From NCBI RefSeq assembly GCF_000421705.1, contig NZ_ATXN01000004.1, positions 7,501 to 71,500 on the forward strand: a DNA stretch of 64,000 bases, written 5' to 3'. The DNA is from Brevundimonas naejangsanensis DSM 23858 (GTDB lineage: Bacteria > Pseudomonadota > Alphaproteobacteria > Caulobacterales > Caulobacteraceae). The notes below the pieces were generated by a model that was given only the letters and a program-made list of their open reading frames with translations, was not told where the DNA came from and did not search any database. The position numbers were made by a program, and so were the translations under genes. Shown here one piece after another: positions 1-9,107 of this stretch (positions are counted from its first letter, which is position 1; each line of letters begins with the position of its first letter).

Positions 1-1
1 C

Positions 2-670
2 GAAGCGGGCGACGCCGAGGAGCAGCCCGGCCAGCAGGTCGTGACCAGCTTCGAGGCCCCGGTCATGGCGCGCGGCTCCTACGCCGTCATCTATGGCGAT
101 GTCGCGCCAGAGGGCGCCGTCATCAAGTTGACCGGCCATAAGGTCGATCGCTTTGAAGGCCCGGCCGCCGTATTCGACTGCGAGGAAGACGCCTTCCACG
201 CGGTGCAGGACGGATCTGTCGGCGAAGGCGACGTCATCATCATCCGCTACGAAGGCCCCAAGGGCGGGCCCGGCATGCGCGAGATGCTGCAGGTCACCGC
301 CGCCCTGAAGGGCCGCAAGGTCGAGAACGTCGCCCTGCTGACCGACGGCCGCTTCTCGGGCGCCTCCTACGGCTTCGTCGCCGGCCACGTCTCGCCCGAG
401 GCGGCGGCGGGAGGCCCCATTGCTCTCATTCGCGATGGCGATCCGATCGTCATCGACGTCACCAACCGAAGGATCGATGTGCTCGTCGATCTGGAGGCGC
501 GCCGGGCGGATTTCGCCCCCAACCGTATCCGCCCGGCGCAAGGCGTTTTCGCAAAGTACCGCGCCGCCGTCGCCTCCGCCTCGCAAGGGGCCGTGACCAT
601 TCCCAATCCGCCGCCGGCCCAGATCCCCGCCGATCTGGCCGCCCGCTCCACCGAAAACGCCGCTTCTTAA
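2..670 (+). CDS. ilvD: Dihydroxy-acid dehydratase, C-terminal part (5' end outside window)
   Basis: IlvD dehydrates 2,3-dihydroxy-isovalerate and 2,3-dihydroxy-3-methylvalerate to the 2-keto acids that precede valine and isoleucine. Only the last ~222 codons are present; the frame is open from base 2, so the gene begins upstream. Typical IlvD/Edd C-terminal landmarks are visible, including MARGSYAVIYGD, the GPKGGPGMREML segment and the GRFSGASYGF segment close to the substrate pocket. The iron-sulfur cysteines lie in the missing N-terminal part. The stop is followed 12 bases later by ilvC, so this is the upstream visible member of the ilv-leu supraoperon. IlvD is preferred over the paralogous Edd because of this context. 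Confidence 0.95.
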   Translation, partial: EAGDAEEQPGQQVVTSFEAPVMARGSYAVIYGDVAPEGAVIKLTGHKVDRFEGPAAVFDCEEDAFHAVQDGSVGEGDVIIIRYEGPKGGPGMREMLQVTAALKGRKVENVALLTDGRFSGASYGFVAGHVSPEAAAGGPIALIRDGDPIVIDVTNRRIDVLVDLEARRADFAPNRIRPAQGVFAKYRAAVASASQGAVTIPNPPPAQIPADLAARSTENAAS

Positions 671-682
671 GGACCGCCTCTC

Positions 683-1696
683 ATGGCCATCACCATCTAC
701 ACCAATGAAGACATCAAGCCGGGCGCCATCACCGGCCAGCGCATCGCCGTCATCGGCTATGGCTCGCAGGGTCGCGCCCACGCCCAGAACCTGAAGGATT
801 CGGGCCACGACGTGATCGTCGGCGTCCGTCACGGCGGCACGGGCTGGAAGCACGCGACCGAAGACGGCCTAGCCACGGCCGAGCCCGCCGAAGCGGTCAA
901 GGGCGCCGACATCATCGCCATCCTGACGCCCGACATGATCCAGAACGAGATCTATCGCGACGTCATCGAGCCGAACGCCAAGCCGGGCTCGGCACTGCTG
1001 TTCGCCCACGGCTTCTCGATCATCTACGACCGCATCACGCCGCGCGACGACATGGACGTCATTCTGGTCGCGCCCAAGGGTCCGGGCGATCTGGTCCGTC
1101 GCGAGTTCGCCCGCGGCCGGGGCGTCCCCTCCCTGTTCGCCATCGAGAAGGACGCGACCGGCAAGGCGCGCGACCGCGCCATGGGCTACGCCAAGGGAAT
1201 CGGCGGGGCGACCGGCGGCCTGCTTGAGACCTCGTTCCGCGAAGAGACGGAGACCGACCTGTTCGGCGAACAGGCCGTCCTGTGCGGCGGGGCCAAGGAG
1301 TTGGTGATCCAGGGCTTCAACACCCTGGTCGAGGCCGGCTACCAGCCCGAGATCGCCTATTTCGAATGCCTGCACGAGCTGAAGCTGATCGTGGACCTGT
1401 TCTACGAGGGCGGCATCTCCAAGATGCACCACTTCATCTCGGAAACGGCCAAATGGGGCGCCGTCGCCTCGGGTCCGCGCGTCATCACCGACGAGACCCG
1501 CGCCCGCATGAAGACCGTGCTGGACGAGATCCAGAGCGGCCAGTTCGCGCGTGAATGGATCGCCGAGAACGAGGCGGGCAAGCCGAAATACGAGGCCCTG
1601 CTGACTGAGGACCGCTCCAGCCAGATCGAACAGGTCGGCGCCCGTCTGCGCGACCGCATGGCCTGGCTGCAGACGGCCAAACAGGCCGCCGCCTGA
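683..1696 (+). CDS. ilvC: Ketol-acid reductoisomerase (class I)
   Basis: IlvC isomerises and reduces 2-acetolactate or 2-aceto-2-hydroxybutyrate with NADPH and Mg2+. The 337-residue product has the class I (short) length. It has an N-terminal Rossmann motif GYGSQG at residues 25-30 followed by RAHA, then APKGPG near residue 131. The knotted helical domain carries the metal-binding DLFGEQ and ECLHELK segments. The ATG is preceded by an AAGGA-like site at the end of ilvD. It sits between ilvD and ilvB, so three successive steps of valine and isoleucine synthesis are co-transcribed. Confidence 0.97.
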   Translation: MAITIYTNEDIKPGAITGQRIAVIGYGSQGRAHAQNLKDSGHDVIVGVRHGGTGWKHATEDGLATAEPAEAVKGADIIAILTPDMIQNEIYRDVIEPNAKPGSALLFAHGFSIIYDRITPRDDMDVILVAPKGPGDLVRREFARGRGVPSLFAIEKDATGKARDRAMGYAKGIGGATGGLLETSFREETETDLFGEQAVLCGGAKELVIQGFNTLVEAGYQPEIAYFECLHELKLIVDLFYEGGISKMHHFISETAKWGAVASGPRVITDETRARMKTVLDEIQSGQFAREWIAENEAGKPKYEALLTEDRSSQIEQVGARLRDRMAWLQTAKQAAA

Positions 1697-1727
1697 CCCT
1701 CTGTATATATAAAGAGAGACTGACCCG

Positions 1728-3434
1728 ATGAGCGCCGCCGCGCCCGCCCTGAAAACACCCCCCGCCCCGGCCGTCATGACCGGCGCGCGCCTGCTTGTCT
1801 CCAGCCTGGAGCGGATGGGCGTAGAGGTGGTGTTCGGCTACCCCGGCGGCGCCATCATGCCGATCTACGACGCCTTGACCGGCTCGTCGCTGAAGCACAT
1901 CCTGGTCCGTCACGAACAGGCCGCCGCCTTCGCCGCCGACGCCTATGCGCGCCTGAGCGGCCGGGTCGGGGTCTGCATGGCGACCTCGGGCCCCGGCGCC
2001 ACCAATCTGATCACCGGCATCGCCAACGCCATGATGGATTCGGCGCCGATGGTCTGCATCACCGGCAATGTCCCCCAAGGGGTCATGGGCACCGACGCCT
2101 TCCAGGAGATCGACATCCTGGGCGTCACCCTGCCGATCGTGAAACACTCCATCCTGGTCCGTGACGCCGCCGAGATCCCGGCCGCCATCGAACAGGCTTT
2201 CCACATCGCCGCCTCGGGCCGCCCCGGCCCGGTGCTGGTCGACCTGCCCAAGGACGTGCAGTTCGCCGAAACGGTCGCCCCCTTCGGCTTCAACATTCCC
2301 AATGAAACGATTGAGGCCGACGCCGACGCCATCGCCGAGGCCGAGCGCTTCATCCGCGCCGCTGAACGCCCGCTGATCTACATCGGCGGCGGGGTGAAGA
2401 TCGGCCGCGCGACCGAGGCCCTGCGCGCCTTCGCCGAGACCACCGGCATTCCCGCCGTCGCCACCCTGAACGCCCTGGGCACGGTGCCGACCGACGCGCC
2501 CGGCTTCCTGGGCATGCTGGGGATGCACGGAACGCGCGCGGCCAATGAGGCGGTTCAGGCGTCCGACCTGCTGATCGTCATGGGCGCCCGCTTCGACGAC
2601 CGCGCCACCGGCAAGCTGGCCGAGTTCGCCCCCCACGCCCGCGTCGTCCACTTCGACGCCGACGCCTCGGAGATCGGCAAGCTGCGCGAGACCCACGTCG
2701 CCGTCGGCGGCGAGATTCGCCCGGCCATCGAGGCCCTGACGACGCGCATGGCGGCGGCTCCGCTGACCATCGACCCCTGGGTCATCCGCTGCGCCTCGGC
2801 GGCCGCGCGTCACGCCGCCCGCTATGACGCGCCGGGCGAAGGCGTCTACGCCCCGGCCCTGCTGAAGCAGCTGTCCGAAATGGCGGGCGACCGCTTCGTC
2901 GCCGCCTGCGATGTCGGCCAGCATCAGATGTGGGCCGCCCAGCACTGCCGCTTCGCCCGGCCGGAAGCCCACATCACCTCGGGCGGTCTGGGCGCGATGG
3001 GCTTCGGCCTGCCTGCCGGTCTGGGCGCCCAGATGGCCGACCCGGACGCCATCGTCGTCACCATCGCCGGCGACGGCGGCTTCATGATGAACGTTCAGGA
3101 GCTGGCCACCCTGCGCCGCTACGGCGTGCCGCTGAAGATCGTCCTGCTGGACAACTCATCGCTGGGTCTGGTGCGCCAGTGGCAGGAGCTGTTCTTCGCC
3201 GAGAACTATTCCGAGATCGACCTGTCCGACAATCCGGACTTCGTGAAGGTGGCCGAAGCCTTCGGCGTCGAGGCCTTCCGCATCGACCGCCGCGATCAGG
3301 TCGAGGCCGGTCTGGCCCGCCTGCTGGCCGCCAAGGGCGCCTGTCTGGCCCACGTCGTCATCGACCCCAAGGAAAACGTCTGGCCGCTGGTGCCGCCGGG
3401 CAAGAGCAACGCTGAAATGATGGAAGGCGCATGA
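1728..3434 (+). CDS. ilvB: Acetolactate synthase large (catalytic) subunit
   Basis: This thiamine-diphosphate enzyme condenses pyruvate with pyruvate or 2-ketobutyrate, the first common step of branched-chain amino acid synthesis. The 568-residue protein shows the N-terminal Pyr domain with GYPGGAIMPIYD and the catalytic glutamate in RHEQAA. A central FAD/nucleotide-binding-like domain follows. The C-terminal PP domain carries the ThDP-Mg motif GDGGFMMN with the downstream LDNSSLGLVRQWQ segment. A 31-base gap with an AAAGAGAG site separates it from ilvC. Its last four bases (ATGA) overlap the start of the small-subunit gene, suggesting translational coupling of the two subunits. It could equally be named ilvG, given the IlvM-like partner. 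Confidence 0.96.
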   Translation: MSAAAPALKTPPAPAVMTGARLLVSSLERMGVEVVFGYPGGAIMPIYDALTGSSLKHILVRHEQAAAFAADAYARLSGRVGVCMATSGPGATNLITGIANAMMDSAPMVCITGNVPQGVMGTDAFQEIDILGVTLPIVKHSILVRDAAEIPAAIEQAFHIAASGRPGPVLVDLPKDVQFAETVAPFGFNIPNETIEADADAIAEAERFIRAAERPLIYIGGGVKIGRATEALRAFAETTGIPAVATLNALGTVPTDAPGFLGMLGMHGTRAANEAVQASDLLIVMGARFDDRATGKLAEFAPHARVVHFDADASEIGKLRETHVAVGGEIRPAIEALTTRMAAAPLTIDPWVIRCASAAARHAARYDAPGEGVYAPALLKQLSEMAGDRFVAACDVGQHQMWAAQHCRFARPEAHITSGGLGAMGFGLPAGLGAQMADPDAIVVTIAGDGGFMMNVQELATLRRYGVPLKIVLLDNSSLGLVRQWQELFFAENYSEIDLSDNPDFVKVAEAFGVEAFRIDRRDQVEAGLARLLAAKGACLAHVVIDPKENVWPLVPPGKSNAEMMEGA

Positions 3435-3700
3435 GCATGAGCGACACCATTCACATCCAAATCGACCGGGCCGACGGCTCGCTTCAGCGTCTCATCGGCC
3501 TTGTGGAGCGCCGCGGTTTCCACATCGACGGCATGAGCATGGCCCCCGATTCTGAAGTGGAGGGCGCGATGCGCCGCATCGCCCTGACCGTTCGCGGGCG
3601 CGACGCCGCCCGCTCCATCGACACCCTGGGCCGCCAGATCGACCGCCTGATCGGCGTCGCGCGCATCCAGGCCCAAACCTTCCAGTCCGAGGCCGCGTAA
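3431..3700 (+). CDS. ilvM: Acetolactate synthase small subunit, single-ACT (IlvM-like) form
   Basis: The 89-residue product is essentially one ACT domain (beta-alpha-beta start HIQIDRADGSLQRLIGLVERRGF, split here as HIQIDRADGS and LQRLIGLVERRGF). It ends where a standard IlvN/IlvH subunit (about 160 residues) would continue into its second regulatory half. In this it resembles Escherichia coli IlvM (87 residues), the partner of the valine-insensitive isozyme AHAS II. It starts inside the ilvB stop (ATGA) and its own stop overlaps the leuA start by one base. By family knowledge, small subunits activate the catalytic subunit, and the two-domain forms confer valine inhibition. Loss of feedback here is inference. 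Confidence 0.88.
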   Translation: MSMSDTIHIQIDRADGSLQRLIGLVERRGFHIDGMSMAPDSEVEGAMRRIALTVRGRDAARSIDTLGRQIDRLIGVARIQAQTFQSEAA

Positions 3701-4938
3701 TGTCCCGAGTAGACCGAGTATCCAGAACCGCCGAGATTGCGGCCGATCCCAACCGGGTCATCATCTTCGACACCACCCTGCGCGACGGCGAACAGGCCCC
3801 CGGCTTCTCCATGTCGGCCGAAGCCAAGCTGAAGATGGCTCATGTCCTGCGCGACCTGGGCGTGGACGTGATCGAGGCCGGTTTCGCCGCCGCCTCGCCG
3901 GGCGACGAGGAGTGCATCCGTCGCGTCTGCGGCGAGATCGAGGGGCCGGTCTTCGCCTCGCTGTCGCGCGCCAACGAAAAGGACATCGACGCCTCCTTCC
4001 GCGCCCTGGCCCCAGCGCCGAAATCGCACCGTCGCTGCCACGTCTTTCTGGCCACCAGCCCGATTCACCGCTCGGCCAAGCTGCGCATGAGCACCAATGA
4101 GGTGCTGGCCACCATCTCGCGCACGGTGGAATACGCCGCCTCCCTGTTCGACGACGTGGAGTTCTCCGCCGAGGACGCCTTCCGCACCGAGCCGGAGTTC
4201 CTGGCCGAGGCCCTGATGGCCGCCGCCGACGCCGGCGCCCAGACGCTGAACGTGCCCGACACCGTCGGCTACGCCACGCCCGAGGAATCGCGCCAGCGCT
4301 TCGCCTATCTGGACGGGATCATCCGCCCGCGTCACGCCGACATCATTTTCTCGTCCCATGCCCACAACGACCTGGGCCTGGCGGTCGCCAACTCCCTGGC
4401 CGCCGTCGAAGGCGGCGCCCGTCAGATCGAAGGCGCCATCAACGGCATCGGGGAACGGGCGGGCAACGCCTCGGTCGAGGAAGTCATCATGGCCCTGCGC
4501 ACCCGCGCGGACCGCTATGGCGTGACCATCGGCTCCGAGAGCCGCCACCTGGTGCGCGCCTCCGAGACCCTGCGCGAAGTGACCGAGACGGTCATCGCCC
4601 GCAACAAGGCCATCGTCGGCCTGAACGCCTTCGCCCACGAAGCGGGCATCCACCAGCACGGCATGATGGCCGACAGCCGCACCTACGAGATCATGCGCCC
4701 CGAGGACGTCGGGTTCGAGGGCAGCTATTTCGTGCTGGGCAAACACTCGGGCCGCCATGCCGTCGGCAAGCGCGCCGAGGCTCTGGGCCACGCTCTGGAA
4801 GGCCAGCGTCTGGCCGAAGTCTTCGCCGGCTTCAAGCGCCGCGCCGACGAGATCGGCGAGATCAACGACGCCGAACTGACCGCCATCATCGCCGCCACCG
4901 CCCCCCAACAGGACAAGACCTATGCAGCCGCTGGCTAA
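3700..4938 (+). CDS. leuA: 2-isopropylmalate synthase lacking the C-terminal regulatory domain
   Basis: LeuA condenses acetyl-CoA with 2-ketoisovalerate, committing carbon to leucine. The TIM-barrel is complete: FDTTLRDGEQAPG near residue 28, the metal ligands in SSHAHNDLG, the GAINGIGERAGN segment, and the linker HEAGIHQHGM...LGKHSGRHA. The protein stops at 412 residues, whereas usual LeuA is about 510-520 and ends in the LeuA dimer/regulatory domain that binds leucine. The ilvE start lies 16 bases before the leuA stop, so no displaced regulatory segment follows and no frameshift is needed to explain the end. Homocitrate synthase is an alternative on sequence, but the leuCDB context supports LeuA. 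Confidence 0.9.
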   Translation: MSRVDRVSRTAEIAADPNRVIIFDTTLRDGEQAPGFSMSAEAKLKMAHVLRDLGVDVIEAGFAAASPGDEECIRRVCGEIEGPVFASLSRANEKDIDASFRALAPAPKSHRRCHVFLATSPIHRSAKLRMSTNEVLATISRTVEYAASLFDDVEFSAEDAFRTEPEFLAEALMAAADAGAQTLNVPDTVGYATPEESRQRFAYLDGIIRPRHADIIFSSHAHNDLGLAVANSLAAVEGGARQIEGAINGIGERAGNASVEEVIMALRTRADRYGVTIGSESRHLVRASETLREVTETVIARNKAIVGLNAFAHEAGIHQHGMMADSRTYEIMRPEDVGFEGSYFVLGKHSGRHAVGKRAEALGHALEGQRLAEVFAGFKRRADEIGEINDAELTAIIAATAPQQDKTYAAAG

Positions 4939-5896
4939 GAACATCTGGATCAACGGCGAACTGACGGCGTGGGAGAACGCCACCGTCCACGTCATGAGCC
5001 ACGCCCTGCACTACGGCACCTCGGTGTTCGAGGGCATCCGCGTCTATGACACGCCGAACGGCCCGTGCGCCTTCCGCCTGACCGACCACATCCGCCGCCT
5101 GTTCGACAGCGCGCGCATCTACCACTTCCCCATGCCTTATAATGAGGACGAGCTGGTTCAAGCCTGCAAGGACGTGGTGCGCGCCGAGGGTCTGCGTTCG
5201 GCTTACCTGCGGCCATTGGCCTTCCTGGGCGAGTGCGGCATGGGCGTCAGCCCCTCGGCCGAGGCGATCCGCAGCGATGTGATGATCTCGGCCTTCGCCT
5301 GGGGCGCCTATCTGGGCGAAGAGGCGCTGGAGAAGGGCGTCGACGCCTGCATCTCCAGCTGGAACCGCGTGGCGCCGAACACCGTCCCGGCGGGCGCCAA
5401 GGCAGGCGGCAACTATCTGTCCTCCTATCTGATCGGGCGCGAGGCCCGCGTGCGCGGCTTCGGCGAGGGCATCGCCCTGGGCGCCGACGGCCTGCTGTCC
5501 GAAGGCGCAGGTGAGAACCTGTTCATCGTCAAGGACGGCGTGCTGATGACGCCTCCGGCCGCCGCGTCCATCCTGCAGGGCATCACCCGCGACAGCGTGA
5601 TGAAGCTGGCGCGCGGCCTGGGCTATGAGGCGCGCGAACAGGTGCTGCCGCGCGAAGCCCTCTATGTCGCCGACGAGGTCTTCATGACCGGCACGGCGGC
5701 CGAGATCACCCCCGTCCGCTCCATCGACGGCATCATGACCCGCGCAGGCGGCCCCGGCCCGGTAACCAAGGCGGTCAACAAGGCCTTCCGCGGCCTGTTC
5801 GACGGCGCCACGCCCGACCGCTTCGGCTGGCTGGAGCCTATCGGCGAAGCCGAAAACGCCGCCCCGGCCAGGGAGCGCGCCCATGAGCCAGCCTAA
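4922..5896 (+). CDS. ilvE: Branched-chain amino acid aminotransferase
   Basis: IlvE is a fold-type IV PLP aminotransferase performing the last step of valine, isoleucine and leucine synthesis with glutamate. The 324-residue protein has the N-terminal [16 protein letters not shown] segment and the PLP lysine in [12 protein letters not shown]. Further on are the [15 protein letters not shown] substrate-binding loop and the [11 protein letters not shown] segment. The ATG at 4922 lies inside the end of leuA in another frame, giving a 17-base overlap. The leuC start overlaps its 3' end by 14 bases, so the three genes are probably translationally coupled. Confidence 0.95.
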   Translation: MQPLAKNIWINGELTAWENATVHVMSHALHYGTSVFEGIRVYDTPNGPCAFRLTDHIRRLFDSARIYHFPMPYNEDELVQACKDVVRAEGLRSAYLRPLAFLGECGMGVSPSAEAIRSDVMISAFAWGAYLGEEALEKGVDACISSWNRVAPNTVPAGAKAGGNYLSSYLIGREARVRGFGEGIALGADGLLSEGAGENLFIVKDGVLMTPPAAASILQGITRDSVMKLARGLGYEAREQVLPREALYVADEVFMTGTAAEITPVRSIDGIMTRAGGPGPVTKAVNKAFRGLFDGATPDRFGWLEPIGEAENAAPARERAHEPA

Positions 5897-7331
5897 GACC
5901 CTGTATCAGAAGGTGTGGGACCGGCACGTCGTCGTGCCGGAAACCGCCGAGACTCCGGGCGTCATGTATGTGGACCTGCACCTGGTCCACGAAGTCACCT
6001 CGCCTCAGGCCTTTTCCGAGATCGCGGCGCGCGGACTGAAGGTCCGCCGCCCCGACCGCACCTTCGCCACCCTGGACCACTCGACCCCCACCCTGCCCGC
6101 CGGGCCGGATGGCCAGTTGCCCTATGTCACCGAACAGGCACGCAAGCAGGTCGAGACGCTGGAGGTCAACTGCGCCCGCCACGGGATCGAACTGGCCGGC
6201 TGGGGCTCGGACCAGCGCGGCGTCGTCCACGTCATGGGACCGGAACTGGGCCTGACCCAGCCGGGCATGACCGTCGTCTGCGGCGACAGCCATACCGCCA
6301 CCCACGGCGCCTTCGGAGCGCTGGCTTTCGGCATCGGCACCTCGGAAGTCGGTCACGTGCTGGCGACCCAGTGCCTGCTGCAACGCCGGGCCAAGGCCAT
6401 GCGCGTGACGATCAACGGGCGCCTGCGCCCCGGCGTCTCCGGCAAGGACATGGCGTTGGCCGTCATCGCCGCCATCGGCTTCGGCGGCGGCACCGGCTAC
6501 GTCATCGAATATGCAGGCGAGGCCGTGCGCGCGCTGGACATGGAAGGGCGCATGACCCTGTGCAACATGTCCATCGAGGCGGGCGCCCGCGCCGGCATGA
6601 TCGCCCCCGACCAGACGACCATCGACTGGCTGCGCGGCCGCCGCCACGTCCCCGCCGACTATGAAGCCGCCGCCGCCGACTGGCTGGCTCTGGCCACTGA
6701 TCCCGGCGCGGTCTTCGACAAGGAGGTCGCGCTGGACGGCGCCGCCATCCGCCCGATGGCCACCTGGGGCACCACCCCCGACGCCGGCGCCCCCGTCGGC
6801 GCGCCCGTGCCGCAGCCGCGCTCCGCCTCGGACCAGAAGGCCATCGACTACATGGGCTTCACCGCCGGAGAGGCGACCACCGGCCACAAGGTCGATGTCG
6901 TCTTCATCGGCAGTTGCACCAACGGCCGCCTGCCCGATCTGCGCGCCGCCGCCGATGTTCTGCGCGGCCGCAAGGTCCAGCCGGGCGTGCGGATGCTGGT
7001 GGTCCCGGGTTCGGAGGCCGTCCGCCGCGACGCCGAAGCCGAAGGCCTGGACAAGGTCTTCACCGAGGCGGGCGCCGAATGGCGCATCCCCGGCTGCTCC
7101 ATGTGCATCGCCATGAACGGAGATTTCGTCGCGCCCGGTCAACTGGCCGTCTCGACCTCCAACCGCAATTTCGAGGGCCGTCAAGGCAAGGACGCCCGCA
7201 CCATCCTGGCCAGCCCCGCCACGGCCGCCGCCAGCGCCGTGGCCGGGGTGCTGACCGACCCGCGCGTCTATCTGGAGGCCCCCGTCCTCAAGCAAGCGAG
7301 CGCCGCGCGGGAGGCGGTAGGAGCAGAATAA
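5883..7331 (+). CDS. leuC: 3-isopropylmalate dehydratase large subunit
   Basis: LeuC is the aconitase-family large subunit that, with LeuD, interconverts 2- and 3-isopropylmalate through a [4Fe-4S] cluster. Its 482 residues begin with [11 protein letters not shown] and include the [19 protein letters not shown] active-site region ([19 protein letters not shown]). Cluster cysteines are visible in FIGSCTNGR and in [11 protein letters not shown]. The C-terminal [12 protein letters not shown] motif binds substrate carboxylate. The gene overlaps ilvE by 14 bases and its TAA shares one base with the leuD ATG, consistent with stoichiometric subunit production. Confidence 0.97.
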   Translation: MSQPKTLYQKVWDRHVVVPETAETPGVMYVDLHLVHEVTSPQAFSEIAARGLKVRRPDRTFATLDHSTPTLPAGPDGQLPYVTEQARKQVETLEVNCARHGIELAGWGSDQRGVVHVMGPELGLTQPGMTVVCGDSHTATHGAFGALAFGIGTSEVGHVLATQCLLQRRAKAMRVTINGRLRPGVSGKDMALAVIAAIGFGGGTGYVIEYAGEAVRALDMEGRMTLCNMSIEAGARAGMIAPDQTTIDWLRGRRHVPADYEAAAADWLALATDPGAVFDKEVALDGAAIRPMATWGTTPDAGAPVGAPVPQPRSASDQKAIDYMGFTAGEATTGHKVDVVFIGSCTNGRLPDLRAAADVLRGRKVQPGVRMLVVPGSEAVRRDAEAEGLDKVFTEAGAEWRIPGCSMCIAMNGDFVAPGQLAVSTSNRNFEGRQGKDARTILASPATAAASAVAGVLTDPRVYLEAPVLKQASAAREAVGAE

Positions 7332-7933
7332 TGTCTGAGCCCTTCAAGACCCTGACGTCGAAGACCCTGACCCTGAGCCAGGCCAACATCGACACCGACC
7401 AGATCATCCCCGCGCGCTTCCTGACCACCACCTCGCGCGAGGGTCTGGGCGCCCAGGCCTTCTATGACTGGCGCTATGAGGCCGATGGGTCGCCCAAGCC
7501 GGAATCGGTGCTGAACCGCATCGACCCGACCGAGCACCGCATCCTGCTGGCCGGTCCCAACTTCGCCTGCGGCTCCTCGCGCGAGCACGCGCCCTGGGCG
7601 CTGCTGGACTATGGCTTCCGGGCGGTGATCTCGACCGAGATCGCCGACATCTTCACCTCCAACGCCCTGAAGAACGGCTTTCTGCCCATCGTCGTCGATC
7701 AGGCCGTCTGGGACGATCTGGCCGCCCACCCGGAGCAGCCGGTGACCATCGACCTGGAGGCGGGCGAGATCCGGCGCGGCAACGTCCCCGCCGTGCCGTT
7801 CAAGGTCGAGTCCTTCGCCCGCCAGTGCCTGCTGGACGGCGTCGACGCCCTCGGCTGGCTTCAGGCCAAGCTGCCCTATGTCGCCTCCTACGAACGCCTG
7901 CGCCAAGACACCTATCAGCCGGAGACCGCCTGA
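7331..7933 (+). CDS. leuD: 3-isopropylmalate dehydratase small subunit
   Basis: LeuD is the swivelling small subunit of isopropylmalate isomerase. The 200-residue product carries NIDTDQIIPARFL near the N-terminus and the substrate-recognition motif NFACGSSREHAPWAL. The frame is open for about 400 bases upstream, but the ATG at 7331 is chosen because it begins the conserved N-terminus and overlaps the leuC stop by one base. The TGA overlaps the leuB ATG (ATGA). Confidence 0.97.
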   Translation: MSEPFKTLTSKTLTLSQANIDTDQIIPARFLTTTSREGLGAQAFYDWRYEADGSPKPESVLNRIDPTEHRILLAGPNFACGSSREHAPWALLDYGFRAVISTEIADIFTSNALKNGFLPIVVDQAVWDDLAAHPEQPVTIDLEAGEIRRGNVPAVPFKVESFARQCLLDGVDALGWLQAKLPYVASYERLRQDTYQPETA

Positions 7934-9051
7934 TGACCGCCCATGACACGCCCGCCGCCGCCCGCGCCTTCAATATCGTCGTCCTGCCCGGCGACGGCGT
8001 CGGGCCGGAGGTGACCCTGGCCGCCCAGCGAGTGCTGACCTGCATCGGCGACATCTACGGCCATCGGTTCGACTTCACCGAACACCTGATCGGCGGCGCC
8101 GCCATCGACGCGGTCGGCGAATCCTTGCCCGAAGAGACCAAGGCCGCCTGCATCGCCTCCGACGCCGTGCTGCTGGGCGCCGTCGGCGGGCCCAAGTGGG
8201 ACGGCGCCCCGGTTCGTCCCGAACAGGGTCTGCTGGCCATCCGCAAGGCGATGGGCCTGTACGCCAACCTGCGTCCGTTGCAGGTCTCGCCGGTGCTGGC
8301 CCACCGCTCGCCGCTGAAGAAGGAGATCGTCGAGGGCGTCGATCTGATCGTCTTCCGCGAACTGACCAGCGGCGTCTATTTCGGCGAGCGCACCCGCACC
8401 GAAACCTCGGCCTCGGACCTGTGCGTCTATACGGTGGAGGAGATCGAGCGCGTCGCCCGGGCCGCCTTCCAGGCTGCCGAACAGCGCCGCGGAAAGGTCA
8501 CCTCGGTCGACAAGGCCAACGTCATGGAGACCAGCCGCCTGTGGCGCGAGGTCGTGACGCGCATCCACGCCGAGGAGTATCCGCAGATCACCCTGGAGCA
8601 CGCCCTGGTCGACTCCATGGCCATGCACCTGATCCGCAAGCCGCGCGACTATGACGTCATCCTGACCGAGAACATGTTCGGCGACATCCTGTCGGACGAG
8701 ATTTCAGTGCTGGGCGGCTCCATCGGCCTGCTCCCTTCAGCCTCGCTGGGCGCCGACGGCCCCGGCCTGTTCGAACCGATCCACGGCTCGGCGCCGGACA
8801 TCGCCGGACAGGACCTGGCCAACCCCGTCGGCATGGTGCTGTCGGCGGCCATGATGCTGCGTCACAGCTTCCAGTTGGAGGATGAGGCCGATTCCATCGA
8901 GGCGGCGGTCGCGGCCGTCCTGGCCTCGGGGGCCGTCACCGCCGATCTGGGCGGAGCGCTGGGCACGGTCTCGGCCACCCGCGCCATCGTCGACGCCATC
9001 CGGGCCATCCACTGGGCGGCGGCGCGCCATGTGCCGATGCACTGGGCCTGA
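7933..9051 (+). CDS. leuB: 3-isopropylmalate dehydrogenase
   Basis: LeuB oxidatively decarboxylates 3-isopropylmalate with NAD+, giving 2-ketoisocaproate. The 372-residue protein shows VVLPGDGVGPEV at the N-terminus, the substrate arginines in GLYANLRPL and FRELTSGVYFGER, and the metal aspartates in NMFGDILSDE. The NAD-recognition segment is GLFEPIHGSAPDIAG. An upstream in-frame extension exists, but ATG 7933 overlapping the leuD stop fits the family length. It is the last gene of the supraoperon; a terminator follows within 30 bases. Confidence 0.96.
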   Translation: MTAHDTPAAARAFNIVVLPGDGVGPEVTLAAQRVLTCIGDIYGHRFDFTEHLIGGAAIDAVGESLPEETKAACIASDAVLLGAVGGPKWDGAPVRPEQGLLAIRKAMGLYANLRPLQVSPVLAHRSPLKKEIVEGVDLIVFRELTSGVYFGERTRTETSASDLCVYTVEEIERVARAAFQAAEQRRGKVTSVDKANVMETSRLWREVVTRIHAEEYPQITLEHALVDSMAMHLIRKPRDYDVILTENMFGDILSDEISVLGGSIGLLPSASLGADGPGLFEPIHGSAPDIAGQDLANPVGMVLSAAMMLRHSFQLEDEADSIEAAVAAVLASGAVTADLGGALGTVSATRAIVDAIRAIHWAAARHVPMHWA

Positions 9052-9075
9052 GACTTTTAAGCAAGACAGCGATGG

Positions 9076-9105
9076 AGAGGCGGGCCCTTGGTCCGCCTCT
9101 TCTTA
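9076..9105 (+). terminator. Rho-independent terminator of the ilv-leu operon
   Basis: An 8-bp stem (AGAGGCGG at 9076-9083 with CCGCCTCT at 9093-9100) closes a 9-base loop and is followed by TCTTAATT. It lies between leuB and the convergent tetR gene, whose stop is at 9108, so it probably ends leuB transcripts. The T-tract is interrupted. Confidence 0.7.
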
Positions 9106-9107
9106 AT

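Noticed and set aside
4900..4940. Frameshift that might have truncated leuA
   Set aside because: ilvE begins within leuA and fills the downstream DNA completely, so no lost regulatory domain remains in another frame.
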